A stretch of DNA of 64,000 bases from Gloeobacter violaceus PCC 7421 (GTDB taxonomy: Bacteria; Cyanobacteriota; Cyanobacteriia; Gloeobacterales; Gloeobacteraceae): assembly GCF_000011385.1 (NCBI RefSeq), contig NC_005125.1, positions 2,790,001 through 2,854,000 of the forward strand, in the 5' to 3' direction. Each line of letters opens with the position of its first letter. Within the stretch, counting starts at the first letter, position 1. A program made the translations under genes and the position numbers. Under the pieces are notes generated by a model. It was not told where the DNA came from. It did not search any database and saw only the letters and a program-made list of their open reading frames with translations. This document shows positions 35,985-44,534 of the stretch, one piece after another.

Positions 35985-37217
35985 CTACTTGATCAAGTCG
36001 AAGACCGTAAACAGCGGCAGGTACATCGCCAGAATGACCGAGCCCACCAGTCCCCCGAGTACCACGATCATGATGGGCTCCAGCAAACTGGTAAGCGCCT
36101 TGACCGCCTGCTCGACTTCCGATTCGTAGAAATCGGCGACTTTCATCAGCATGCTGTCGAGTTCGCCCGACTCTTCGCCGACGCTGATCATCTGTACTGC
36201 CATGGGCGGAAAGGCTTTTTCTTTTTTGAGGGTGGGGCTAATCAGACTGCCTTCGCGGATCACCCGGCGCGCTTCATCCACGGCGTCGGCGATCACGGCA
36301 TTGCCGGCGGTGTCGCGGACGATCTCCAGGGCACTGAGGATAGGCACCCCGGATCGCACCAGCGAGCCGAACGTGCGGCAGAAGCGAGCCACCGAGGCTT
36401 TTTGAATCAAATCGCCAAACAAAGGCAGAGCAAGCTTGATGCGGTCGACCACCCGCCTGCCGCCGGGGGAATTGTTGTAGCGCCGGTACAGCCAGGTGAT
36501 CCCACTGCCGGCGACAATCAAAAACGCCCAGGCAAACGGGTTTTGCAGCAGTTCGCTCAGGCCCATCAACGTCTGGGTAAAGGCGGGTAATTCGCCCCCG
36601 AGTTGCTTGAAGATGTCCTTGAAGACCGGCAGGATGAACGTCACCATCGCCAGGAAAATAATCACCGCGAGGATAAGCACCGTAACCGGATAGGCGAGGG
36701 CGGATCGCACCTGCCGCTGCAGACGGTCTTGGTCTTCAAGCAACTTGGAGAGCCGGTCGAGCACCTGATCGAGCAGCCCCCCGGCTTCGCCCGCCTGGAT
36801 CATCGCCACGAACAGGTTGTCGAAAGCCTGGGGAAACTTGCGCATCGAGGCGGCAAGGCTGCTGCCCTGCTGGACGTCGAAGCTCACCTGGGTGAGCACT
36901 TTTTTGAGCTTGCGGTTGGTCGACTGCTCTTCGAGCACCGTCAGCGAGCGCACCAGCGAGACGCCGGCGCTGGTCATCGCCGCGAGCTGACGGGCAAACA
37001 GCGACTTGTCGCGGATGGTGATGCGGGTGGTGGCCGTCTGGAGCGCCTCCAGCGAAAAAGCCCCCTGCAGGGCGCTCGGCTGGACCTCGGCAATCTGCAG
37101 CACGTACATGCCCTGCTCGCGCAGGCGCGTGCGCAGCGTGACGGCGCTGTCGGCCTCGACGGTCTCCTCGATGGCGGTCCCCCGGTAGTCGCGCACGCGG
37201 TACTTGAATTGCGGCAT
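35985..37217 (-). CDS. pilC: Type IV pilus inner-membrane assembly protein PilC
   Basis: This 410-residue polytopic protein is the pilus platform that couples the PilB and PilT motors to pilin assembly. Two copies of the T2SSF domain are visible: FARQLAAMTSAGVSLVRSL in the first and FCRTFGSLVRSGVPILSAL in the second. Three hydrophobic helices are present, including VTVLILAVIIFLAMVTFILP and the C-terminal IMIVVLGGLVGSVILAMYL. It is the last gene of a pilB-pilT-pilC cluster, 20 bases after pilT. Confidence 0.96.
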   Translation of the reverse strand: MPQFKYRVRDYRGTAIEETVEADSAVTLRTRLREQGMYVLQIAEVQPSALQGAFSLEALQTATTRITIRDKSLFARQLAAMTSAGVSLVRSLTVLEEQSTNRKLKKVLTQVSFDVQQGSSLAASMRKFPQAFDNLFVAMIQAGEAGGLLDQVLDRLSKLLEDQDRLQRQVRSALAYPVTVLILAVIIFLAMVTFILPVFKDIFKQLGGELPAFTQTLMGLSELLQNPFAWAFLIVAGSGITWLYRRYNNSPGGRRVVDRIKLALPLFGDLIQKASVARFCRTFGSLVRSGVPILSALEIVRDTAGNAVIADAVDEARRVIREGSLISPTLKKEKAFPPMAVQMISVGEESGELDSMLMKVADFYESEVEQAVKALTSLLEPIMIVVLGGLVGSVILAMYLPLFTVFDLIK

Positions 37218-37237
37218 AGCGGTCGCTCAAAGGCAGC

Positions 37238-38395
37238 TTAGCGGTTGGTGATGGGCTGGGTGAACGAGGGGCGGGAACCACCGCCGCCGCCGGGGCCGAC
37301 GGCCGGACGGCCCGCCGCCGGGGGGGCTCCGGCTATGCGCTGGAACTCCTCGGGCCTGGAGGTGCGGGCGAGGGCGTTCTCGTAGGAAATCCGGCCCGCC
37401 GCGTACAGGTCGCGCAGGGATGTCTCCAGGGTCTTCATGCCCAGATTGCCGCCGGTCTGGATGGCCGAGTAGATCTGGCTGGTCTTGCCCTCGCGGATGA
37501 GGTTGGCGATGGCAGGGGTGACGATCATGATCTCCTGCGCCAGGCAGCGCGACTGGATGCCGCTGCCGGCGTCGGCGCGCGGGATCAGCGTTTGGGCGAA
37601 GACCGCCACCAGCGAATTGGAAAGCTGTACGCGGATTTGCTGCTGCTGGGCGGGCGGGAAGACATCGACCATGCGGTCGACCGTCTGGGCGGCGGAGGAG
37701 GTGTGCAGGGTGGCAAAGACCAGGTGGCCCGTCTCGGCGGCGGTGATCGCCAGCTGGATCGTCTCCAGATCGCGCATCTCACCGACGAGGATGACGTCCG
37801 GATCCTCGCGCAGGGCGGCGCGCAGGGCGTTGGCAAAACTCTTGGTATCCTCGCCCAACTGGCGCTGGTTGATAAAGGACTTTTTGGGCACGAACAGATA
37901 CTCGATCGGATCTTCGACGGTGAGGATGTGTTCGGATCGGCTGGTGTTGATGTAGTCGATGAGCGAAGCGAGGGTGGTCGTCTTGCCCGAGCCGGTGGGA
38001 CCGGTGACCAGCACCAATCCGCGGGGCCGGTCGGCGATATCGCGCATCACCGGCGGCAGGCCCAATTCGTCGATGGCCGGGATCTTCGAGCTGAGGGCAC
38101 GCAGGGCGGCGGCGTAGTGGCCCTTGTCCTTGTAGACATTGATGCGAAAGCGGGTGGCACCGATACCGTGGGAGAAATCCAATTCCCAGTGCGCTTCGAG
38201 GTGTTGGCGCTGGCCGGGGGTGAGCAGGCTGAAGATCATCGCCTGGGTGTCGTCGGGAGCGAGGGGCGATTCACCCGCAAAGCGCAATTTGCCCCCGGCG
38301 CGGATGCACGGCGGCATCCCGGCAGCGATGTGCAGGTCGGATCCCGACCAGTCGACGACGGTCTGCATCAGTTGCTGGATGGTCGGTACGGGCAT
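37238..38395 (-). CDS. pilT: Type IV pilus twitching motility ATPase PilT
   Basis: The 385-residue retraction ATPase contains the N-terminal block SGSDLHIAAGMPPCIRAGG, Walker A GPTGSGKTTTLASLIDY, the Asp box PDVILVGEMRDLETI and the His box GHLVFATLHTSSAAQTVDR. The C-terminal PilT signature appears as AIANLIREGKTSQIYSAIQT. A Pro/Gly-rich tail follows. It lies between pilB and pilC and should power pilus retraction for motility and DNA uptake. Confidence 0.96.
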   Translation of the reverse strand: MPVPTIQQLMQTVVDWSGSDLHIAAGMPPCIRAGGKLRFAGESPLAPDDTQAMIFSLLTPGQRQHLEAHWELDFSHGIGATRFRINVYKDKGHYAAALRALSSKIPAIDELGLPPVMRDIADRPRGLVLVTGPTGSGKTTTLASLIDYINTSRSEHILTVEDPIEYLFVPKKSFINQRQLGEDTKSFANALRAALREDPDVILVGEMRDLETIQLAITAAETGHLVFATLHTSSAAQTVDRMVDVFPPAQQQQIRVQLSNSLVAVFAQTLIPRADAGSGIQSRCLAQEIMIVTPAIANLIREGKTSQIYSAIQTGGNLGMKTLETSLRDLYAAGRISYENALARTSRPEEFQRIAGAPPAAGRPAVGPGGGGGSRPSFTQPITNR

Positions 38396-38420
38396 GGCGT
38401 TCCTCCGAAACTCTCGCTGG

Positions 38421-40052
38421 CTAATCGATCCGGGGCAAAGTGCAGTAGGGACAGGCGGGCCATTCGCTGTGCAACTCGCCGCCGCAGCCGCGGCAGATGG
38501 GGTGGCTCGCGGCCGCGGGGCTTCCCGCTTGGTCGGTGTCGGACAGGGTGACGCGCTCGACTTCCTCCAGGCTGGTCACCCCCGCGCGCGCCAGATCTAG
38601 AGAACCTGCCAGCAGCGAACGCATCCCGCCCCCCGCCGCCGCCTCGCGCAGCGTCTGGGTGGTGGCTTCGCGGCCGATCAGTTGGCGCAGGTGTTCTCCC
38701 AGGGACATGATTTCGTAAACTCCGACGCGCCCTTTATAACCTACGCCGCCGCAGCCGGGGCAGGCTGCTCCCCTCTGCCCCCGCACTCGAAAGTACGTCC
38801 CGCCTGTGAGGCCAAAGCGGGCGAGGCGCTCAGGAGGCGGTACATACGCCTCTTTGCATTCGCCGCAAAGCCGGCGCAACAGCCGCTGGGCGAGCACGCC
38901 CACCAGGGCACTGGCAATCAAATAGGGGGCCACCCCCAGCTCCCTGAGGCGCGCCACCGCTCCGGCCGCGTCGTTGGTGTGCAGGCTGGTGAGCACCAGG
39001 TGACCGGTGAGGGCCGCTTCGATGGCGGTCTGGGCGGTCTCGCGGTCGCGGGTCTCCCCCACCAGCACGACGTCGGGATCTTGGCGGAGCAGCGCGCGCA
39101 GGATGCGGGCAAAATCGAGGCCCTTCTCGCGGATTACCTGCACCTGGGTGATCCCCGCCAGGGTGTACTCCACCGGATCTTCGGCGGTGGCGATGTTGAC
39201 CCCCGGCTCGTTGCGCTCGGCAAGCGCCGCGTAGAGGGTGGTCGTCTTGCCGCAGCCGGTGGGACCGGTGACCAGAAACAGCCCGTGGGGGCGACGAATC
39301 AATTCGCGCACCGCCGTGAGCGTCCCGGCCTCGCCAATCAACTGGTCGAGCCCCAAGCGGGTGGCGGCGTTGTCGAGCAGCCTCAGCACCACTTTCTCTC
39401 CGAAGCGCCCCGGCAACGTCGAGACGCGAAAATCGACGGCCCGCTCCCCGACGCGGCGGTGCAAACGGCCGTCTTGGGGCAGACGGCGCTCGGCAATATC
39501 CAGTTCCGAGAGGATCTTGAAGCGCGACACCAGCGCCAATCCCAGCTCGGCGCTCAGCGGTTCGCCGGCCTCGTGCAGGACACCGTCCCTGCGCAGGCGG
39601 ACGCGCACCCCGGCGGGCTGCGGTTCGATGTGGATGTCGGAGGCCCCTTCCGCCACCGCCCGATCGAGAATCTGGGAGGAAAGCCGCACCACGGGCGCCT
39701 CCAGCTCGCCCGCCGCCGACTCCGGATCCGTCCCCATCGGCGCTGCCTGGCAGGCTGCAAGCAACGTGGCAAAATCCTGGGCGTCGATGGCAAGACGGCG
39801 CAGGGCGAGACCGCGCAACCGCCCCCGCCGCTGCAGTTCGTCGAGGGCTTCGAGGCGCTCAGGATCGACCATCGCCACGGCCAGCACCCCCTCCTCCTCG
39901 CGCACGGGCAGCAGCCGGTAGTGGGCGCAACTTTCGATAGATAGCCAGCTCTCGACCAACCGCCGCAGGCGAACCGGATCGACCCCGCCGGGGTCGAAGG
40001 CGGCGACGCCGTAGCGGATCTTCAATTCGAACAATCGCTGGGCGGATGCCAT
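38421..40052 (-). CDS. pilB: Type IV pilus assembly ATPase PilB with C-terminal zinc ribbon
   Basis: This 543-residue GspE/PilB ATPase drives pilus extension. After an N-terminal MshEN-like region come GASDIHIEPQPAGVRVRLR, Walker A GPTGCGKTTTLYAAL, the Asp box PDVVLVGETRDRETA and the tetracysteine metal site CGECKEAY with CPGCGGVGYKGRVGVYEIM. An extra C-terminal zinc ribbon (CRGCGGELHSEWPACPYC) ends the protein. The ATG at 40052 fits the family start MASAQRLFELKIRYG. A longer open frame upstream is not conserved. Confidence 0.94.
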   Translation of the reverse strand: MASAQRLFELKIRYGVAAFDPGGVDPVRLRRLVESWLSIESCAHYRLLPVREEEGVLAVAMVDPERLEALDELQRRGRLRGLALRRLAIDAQDFATLLAACQAAPMGTDPESAAGELEAPVVRLSSQILDRAVAEGASDIHIEPQPAGVRVRLRRDGVLHEAGEPLSAELGLALVSRFKILSELDIAERRLPQDGRLHRRVGERAVDFRVSTLPGRFGEKVVLRLLDNAATRLGLDQLIGEAGTLTAVRELIRRPHGLFLVTGPTGCGKTTTLYAALAERNEPGVNIATAEDPVEYTLAGITQVQVIREKGLDFARILRALLRQDPDVVLVGETRDRETAQTAIEAALTGHLVLTSLHTNDAAGAVARLRELGVAPYLIASALVGVLAQRLLRRLCGECKEAYVPPPERLARFGLTGGTYFRVRGQRGAACPGCGGVGYKGRVGVYEIMSLGEHLRQLIGREATTQTLREAAAGGGMRSLLAGSLDLARAGVTSLEEVERVTLSDTDQAGSPAAASHPICRGCGGELHSEWPACPYCTLPRID

Positions 40053-40220
40053 GAACCCAATCCGGGTAAACGCCAAACAGAGCGTACCCCGCGACGGTGC
40101 CGGTTTCTCACCCGTGCGGCGCCGAACAAACCGGGCCGCCCTGGAGGCGCAATCGACCCGGCCGGGCCGGGCACCCCGGTAGGATGCGGTCCACGACCAC
40201 CTTGATAACCCAAGGCTTTT
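40053..40220. promoter_or_regulatory. Divergent promoter region between pilB and sigF
   Basis: These 168 bases separate the divergently transcribed pilBTC cluster and the SigF-type sigma factor. I see no clear sigma-70 boxes. The arrangement suggests that SigF may act on the pil promoter, but I cannot show a binding motif by eye. Confidence 0.4.
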
Positions 40221-40985
40221 ATGACAGGCACCCCGAAATTTGCCGGGCCGACCCGGCTGTTGTTGCGCGCCTACGGCGAATCTCCTTCCACCGCACTGCG
40301 CAACGAACTGGTCTGCCGCAACCTGGGCCTGGTGCGCAAGATCGCCCACCAACTGGCCCGCGGCAGCAGCGAGCCGTTGGAAGACCTCGTGCAGGTGGGC
40401 GCCATCGGCCTGATGCGCGCCGTCGAGCGCTTCGACCCGTCTTTGGGCCACGCCTTCAGCTCCTTTGCCACCCCCTGCATCCGGGGAGCAATGCAGCACT
40501 ACCTGCGCGACCACGGCCACAGCGTGCGCCTGCCGCGCCGATTGCTTGAGCTGGATAGTCGCGCCCGCCGGGCGGCCCACGCCCTCAGCCAGCGGCACGG
40601 ATGCACCCCCAGCGAGCGGCAGGTGGCTTCGGCCCTCGATATCAGCGCCGAGGAGTGGCTCCAGATGCGCCTGGCGCGCGCCAACCGCACCCTCGTAAGC
40701 CTCGATGCGCCCGCCGGCCCCCACCCCGACACCCCGCCCTTGGTCGAGCTGCTGCCGGGGCCGGACACACCGGAAGTCTCACCGGAAGGACAGGAGCGCG
40801 CCCACCTCGCCCGTGCCCTCGCCCAACTGGAAGCGGCGACCCAGGTCGTGGTCAGGCAGGTCTATTTTGAGAAGCGCACCCAGAGCGAGACCGCCCGCCG
40901 CCTGGGGGTCTCGCCCATGACCGTCTCGCGCCGTCTCAAAAAAGGCACCGGCCAGCTGCATACGCTGTTGCAACGCGCCCTGTAG
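40221..40985 (+). CDS. sigF: Group 3 RNA polymerase sigma factor, SigF-like
   Basis: The 254-residue protein has sigma region 2 (NELVCRNLGLVRKIAHQLAR, then LEDLVQVGAIGLMRAVERFD and FSSFATPCIRGAMQHYLRD), region 3 (RLPRRLLELDSRARRAAHAL) and region 4 (SETARRLGVSPMTVSRRLKK). The lack of region 1 and the size fit alternative group 3 sigma factors. In Synechocystis SigF is needed for pilus formation and phototaxis, and here the gene is divergent from pilBTC. Function is assigned by sequence and position. Confidence 0.88.
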   Translation: MTGTPKFAGPTRLLLRAYGESPSTALRNELVCRNLGLVRKIAHQLARGSSEPLEDLVQVGAIGLMRAVERFDPSLGHAFSSFATPCIRGAMQHYLRDHGHSVRLPRRLLELDSRARRAAHALSQRHGCTPSERQVASALDISAEEWLQMRLARANRTLVSLDAPAGPHPDTPPLVELLPGPDTPEVSPEGQERAHLARALAQLEAATQVVVRQVYFEKRTQSETARRLGVSPMTVSRRLKKGTGQLHTLLQRAL

Positions 40986-40999
40986 CATTCTAGGATTCG

Positions 41000-41017
41000 T
41001 TTACATTTCGTTAGCAT
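41000..41017 (+). promoter_or_regulatory. HLR1-like element upstream of rpaB
   Basis: TTTACATT and GTTAGCAT are separated by two bases, resembling the tandem GTTACA-type repeats of HLR1. The second half has an extra base relative to the consensus. It lies about 230 bases upstream of rpaB, so autoregulation is possible but unproven. Confidence 0.35.
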
Positions 41018-41021
41018 CAAG

Positions 41022-41056
41022 CCCGATCCTGTGGGCAATCGCTTTGCCGGATCGGG
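41022..41056 (+). terminator. Hairpin after sigF
   Basis: CCCGATCC pairs with GGATCGGG, and an inner stem GGGCAA/TTTGCC (one G-T pair) extends it. There is no long T-run after it. It lies 37 bases past the sigF stop and probably acts as a transcription barrier. Confidence 0.55.
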
Positions 41057-41247
41057 TGTATTGACGCGCTAAGCACAATTGCTTACGAACGGGGATCGCC
41101 AGCTATAGCAACGTTGGCCGCTTCCGGCCAATGCGTCCCGGCTTTCTTGAGAAAGTGTTAAAAGAAACAAAAGTTGAACATGGAGTTTACAACAATCTGA
41201 TAGACTAAACAAAAGTCATCAAAAGTTATTAATGGGTGGTGGGCAAC

Positions 41248-41973
41248 TTGGACAACCGCAAAGAAAAGATTCTTGTTGTCGACGACGAGGCCAGCATCCG
41301 CCGCATCCTGGAGACCCGTCTGTCGATGATTGGCTACGACGTGGTCACGGCTGCCGACGGTGAAGAGGCGCTCGAAGTCTTCAGCCGCGAGCACCCGGAC
41401 CTGGTCGTGCTCGATGTGATGATGCCGAAGCTGGACGGCTACGGCGTCTGCCAGGAACTGCGCAAGGACTCCGACGTCCCGATTATCATGCTGACCGCCC
41501 TGGGCGACGTGGCCGACCGGATCACGGGTCTGGAGCTGGGAGCGGACGACTACGTCGTCAAGCCCTTCTCGCCTAAGGAACTGGAGGCGCGCATCCGCTC
41601 GGTCCTGCGCCGGGCCGACCGCGACACCGCGAGCGGCATCCCGAGTTCGGGCGTCATTCACGTGGGCGATCTCAAGATCGACACCAACAAGCGCCAGGTC
41701 TACAAGCGCGGCGAGCGCATTCGCCTGACCGGCATGGAATTTTCGCTGTTGGAGCTGGTGGTCAGCCGCTCCGGCGAGCCCTTTTCGCGCTCGGAGATCC
41801 TTCAAGAAGTTTGGGGCTACACGCCCGAGCGCCACGTAGACACCCGCGTGGTCGATGTGCACATCTCGCGACTGCGCTCCAAGCTCGAGGACGACCCGTC
41901 CAACCCGGAACTGATCCTCACTGCCCGCGGCACCGGCTATCTGTTCCAGCGCATCACCGAACCCAAAGAATAG
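41248..41973 (+). CDS. rpaB: OmpR-family response regulator RpaB
   Basis: This 241-residue regulator matches RpaB, the essential cyanobacterial regulator of high-light genes and photosystem expression. The receiver domain shows KILVVDDEASIRRILETRL, the phospho-acceptor Asp in DLVVLDVMMPKLDGYG and the Lys in DDYVVKPFSPKELEARI. The DNA-binding winged helix contains GEPFSRSEILQEVWGYTPER and VVDVHISRLRSKLEDDP. The TTG at 41248 gives the family-like start MDNRKEKILVVDD; an in-frame GTG at 41236 is also possible. Its usual partner kinase Hik33/NblS is not in this window. Confidence 0.93.
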   Translation: MDNRKEKILVVDDEASIRRILETRLSMIGYDVVTAADGEEALEVFSREHPDLVVLDVMMPKLDGYGVCQELRKDSDVPIIMLTALGDVADRITGLELGADDYVVKPFSPKELEARIRSVLRRADRDTASGIPSSGVIHVGDLKIDTNKRQVYKRGERIRLTGMEFSLLELVVSRSGEPFSRSEILQEVWGYTPERHVDTRVVDVHISRLRSKLEDDPSNPELILTARGTGYLFQRITEPKE

Positions 41974-41983
41974 CGCCATTGCT

Positions 41984-42009
41984 CAGTTGCCGGGCGAACC
42001 CGGCAACTG
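41984..42009. terminator. Hairpin between the convergent rpaB and decarboxylase genes
   Basis: CAGTTGCCGGG and its exact complement surround a CGAA loop: an 11-bp perfect stem with a stable tetraloop, placed between two converging genes. No strong T-run follows on either strand, so it is at best a partial bidirectional terminator. Confidence 0.65.
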
Positions 42010-42025
42010 TCACTTCTGCAACGAA

Positions 42026-43534
42026 TTAGTCATTACAGATTTCTAGATTTCGCGCCACACTCTGCACAGCGGCTTTCAAAAGTGCGAGGTCTTCGGGGCC
42101 TGTGGCCCAGTTGTTGAAAGCCGCCCGCAAAGCGACTTTTTCCTGCCAGACGGTGCTGCTGAGAAAGACCCGACCATCCTCCCGCAGCGCGGCGTCGGCC
42201 GCACGATTGAGAGCGTTGAGTTCGACGGTACTGAGGCCGGCCCGGATATACCGAAAGCATACGATGTTGAGCGAAACGGGGGCTACAAGTTCGAGGCTGC
42301 GCGTCGTTTGCACCCACCGCCCGAACTCGTCGGCCCAGCCGACGCACCGCTCCACCAGCGCCCGGTAACCAATCCGGCCGTAAGCTTTGATGGCGCACCA
42401 GGCAGCAAGCCCCCGAAAGCGGCGCGAGAGTTCGGGCATGTGGCTGGTGGGGTCCCAGCCCGCATCGGGCTCCGGAGCGATATACGCGGCGTCGGCACTG
42501 AAGGCCGAGCGCAGTGCCTCCGGGTTGCGCACGAAGACAAAGCCGCAGTCGTAGGGCAAATTCAACCACTTGTGCCCGTCGGACGCGAGCGAGTCGGCCC
42601 GCTCCACACCCTGCACCAGGGGCGCAAGACGATCGCAAAGCCGGGCGCAAAGACCGAAGGCACCATCCACGTGGAGCCAGGCACCCCCAGGATGGAACTG
42701 ACACAGATCGGCGATCTTGTCGAGCGGATCGAAAGCACCGGTGTTGACCTCGCCGGCGTTGGCGATCACGATGGCAGGACCACCGATGGTCTGCAGCGTT
42801 GCCGCGAGCGCACCGAGATCGATCACCCCGCCGGGCGCAGGCACCTGGCGCACTGTGCTGCGGCCCAATCCCAGAGTGGCAAGCGCCTTTGTAGTACTGA
42901 CGTGCGTTGCCGTGCTGCAGACGACCGGCACCGGCTCGAAGCCGCTCAGCCCGTCGCGGGCCGGATCGAAGCCCAGCTGTGCACCGACCCACTGGCGGGC
43001 AGCCGCCAGACCGATAAGATGAGCGTTTGAAGTGCCGCTGGTCAGCGCTCCTACCCAGTCGGCGGGCAACTGAAATAGTTCTTTCAGCCACCGCATCACG
43101 ACCAGCTCGGTTTGAACGGCAGCCGGGCTGGTTGCCCACAGACAAGCGTTCTGGTCAATGGCGGAGGCCAGCCAGTCCCCGGCCAGGGCAGCAGCTGTGG
43201 TTCCACCGATCACAAAGCCAAAGTAACGTGGTCCAGCAGAGGCAACAATGCCCGGTTCGGCCCGGCTCAACCACTCTTCGACTGCGGCAGCCGGCGGCGT
43301 GCCCTGCTCCGGCAGCGGTTCCTCCAGGGCAGCGGCCAGTTGCACAACCGATACCGGCTTGCCGACCGGCCGCTGCGCGAGGCTGGCAACGTATTTGGCC
43401 GCCAACTCGGCCGTCCTGCCCAAAATCGCAGCGGACGCCGCAAACGCTTCGTCAGTGCTTGTGGTGCCCTGTTGAGGCGAGCAGGTTATGGACGGACCCT
43501 GGACAGGCACATTTTCCGACGGTGCATTACCCAT
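42026..43534 (-). CDS. PLP-dependent group II amino acid decarboxylase
   Basis: The 502-residue protein is a pyridoxal-phosphate decarboxylase of the aromatic-L-amino-acid/glutamate decarboxylase family. The cofactor-binding Lys lies in DSLASDGHKWLNLPYDCGFV, preceded by GGAWLHVDGAFGLCARL. The active-site region GALTSGTSNAHLIGLAAAR is also clear. It would convert an amino acid to an amine; the substrate cannot be read from sequence alone. It overlaps the upstream methyltransferase gene by eight bases, so the two products probably act in one pathway. Confidence 0.87.
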   Translation of the reverse strand: MGNAPSENVPVQGPSITCSPQQGTTSTDEAFAASAAILGRTAELAAKYVASLAQRPVGKPVSVVQLAAALEEPLPEQGTPPAAAVEEWLSRAEPGIVASAGPRYFGFVIGGTTAAALAGDWLASAIDQNACLWATSPAAVQTELVVMRWLKELFQLPADWVGALTSGTSNAHLIGLAAARQWVGAQLGFDPARDGLSGFEPVPVVCSTATHVSTTKALATLGLGRSTVRQVPAPGGVIDLGALAATLQTIGGPAIVIANAGEVNTGAFDPLDKIADLCQFHPGGAWLHVDGAFGLCARLCDRLAPLVQGVERADSLASDGHKWLNLPYDCGFVFVRNPEALRSAFSADAAYIAPEPDAGWDPTSHMPELSRRFRGLAAWCAIKAYGRIGYRALVERCVGWADEFGRWVQTTRSLELVAPVSLNIVCFRYIRAGLSTVELNALNRAADAALREDGRVFLSSTVWQEKVALRAAFNNWATGPEDLALLKAAVQSVARNLEICND

Positions 43535-44189
43535 GCTTGATTGCTACCCCCGCGATGTGCGGCGACTCAACCAGGATGGGCAACCGAAAGTGCTCGAGGT
43601 GCACGTCGGCAAAACCGGCCCGTTCGATCGCCGTCCACAGTTCCCGATTGGGATAGCAACCGGCATACACGACGTGCCAGAGCGGCTGGGCCATGTTTTG
43701 TATGCGCCGCAAGGCTGTACCGTTCGGGGCAGCCACGTGCTCGATAAATATAAAACGACCGCCGGGTTTCAACACTCGCAGGATTTCGTTGAATGTATCC
43801 GCCAGGCGGGTGACGGTGCAGAGCGCCATGGTACTCACGACGGCATCGACACTTGCATCTGCATTCGGAAGCTGTTCTGCTGTGGCGCAATGGATTTGAG
43901 CCTGAATTTTGTGTTGGGCCGCGGCCTGCTTCAGGTATGGATGCATGTATTGGTTCGGTTCGATGCCAATCCATTGAATATCCGAGGGATAATAAGACAA
44001 GTTGGGGCCTGTACCTGGACCAATTTCGAGCACATTGCCCTGTAGAGATTCAAAATAAATCCGCTTACGCTGTGCGATCAATGCATCGCATTTCGTTTTT
44101 CCTCTTGCTCTCCATAGAGCATGAATTCGCTGGTACCAAACAGCCTGGCAACAGGCACAAGGTCTATACGTCGCGTCGTCAAAGCCCAT
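43527..44189 (-). CDS. Class I SAM-dependent methyltransferase
   Basis: This 220-residue Rossmann-fold methyltransferase shows motif I GNVLEIGPGTGPNLSYYP, the acidic residue of motif II in IQWIGIEPNQYMHPYLK, and motifs IV-VI in DASVDAVVSTMALCTVTR and ILRVLKPGGRFIFIEHV. It resembles the METTL7-like/UbiE-type small-molecule methyltransferases. The end overlaps the decarboxylase start, so methylation of an amine or its precursor is a reasonable guess. The N-terminal CACCQ motif is unusual and could bind a metal. Confidence 0.82.
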   Translation of the reverse strand: MGFDDATYRPCACCQAVWYQRIHALWRARGKTKCDALIAQRKRIYFESLQGNVLEIGPGTGPNLSYYPSDIQWIGIEPNQYMHPYLKQAAAQHKIQAQIHCATAEQLPNADASVDAVVSTMALCTVTRLADTFNEILRVLKPGGRFIFIEHVAAPNGTALRRIQNMAQPLWHVVYAGCYPNRELWTAIERAGFADVHLEHFRLPILVESPHIAGVAIKHG

Positions 44190-44534
44190 ACACCGCTCTC
44201 CTCAAAAGAAAATTCAGACCAATTTCCTACAGAAACAGTCCAGCGTTTCAAATGGTAAAAACCCAAGTTGCATCTACCTTGTGTTGCCCGAAGCAGGCAC
44301 AGGGCACAATTCGCTATGGAGAAGAATTAATTTCAGAAAGGTCGTTCAACAAACTTTCTTTGATTGTTAAACGAGAAGCCGAAGGAAAGGGGTCGATAGT
44401 GACTTATTCACCTTCTTTCACTATCGACAGTATAAGAAGGAATACTCCCCGTCTGTCGTCCAAATCACAACGAGACATGTATTTTGCAGAGGAGGGGTTT
44501 GCCCCTTCCTCTGCAACGGGCAGGCCCCTTCCCA
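44190..44534. other. Non-coding spacer with two hairpins
   Basis: No convincing gene on either strand. GTCGATAGTGA at 44392-44402 has an exact inverted copy at 44418-44428. A second hairpin, TTGCAGAGGAGGGG with a near-perfect complement, spans 44484-44516 next to the end of the ABC transporter gene and may help terminate it. Confidence 0.5.

Noticed and set aside
38682-39944. A 420-codon open frame opposite pilB
   Set aside because: Antisense to a clear ATPase gene; long only because GC-rich DNA contains few stop codons.
42033-43145. A 370-codon frame overlapping the PLP decarboxylase on the same strand
   Set aside because: Arg/Gly/Ser-rich shadow frame; all decarboxylase motifs lie in the other frame.
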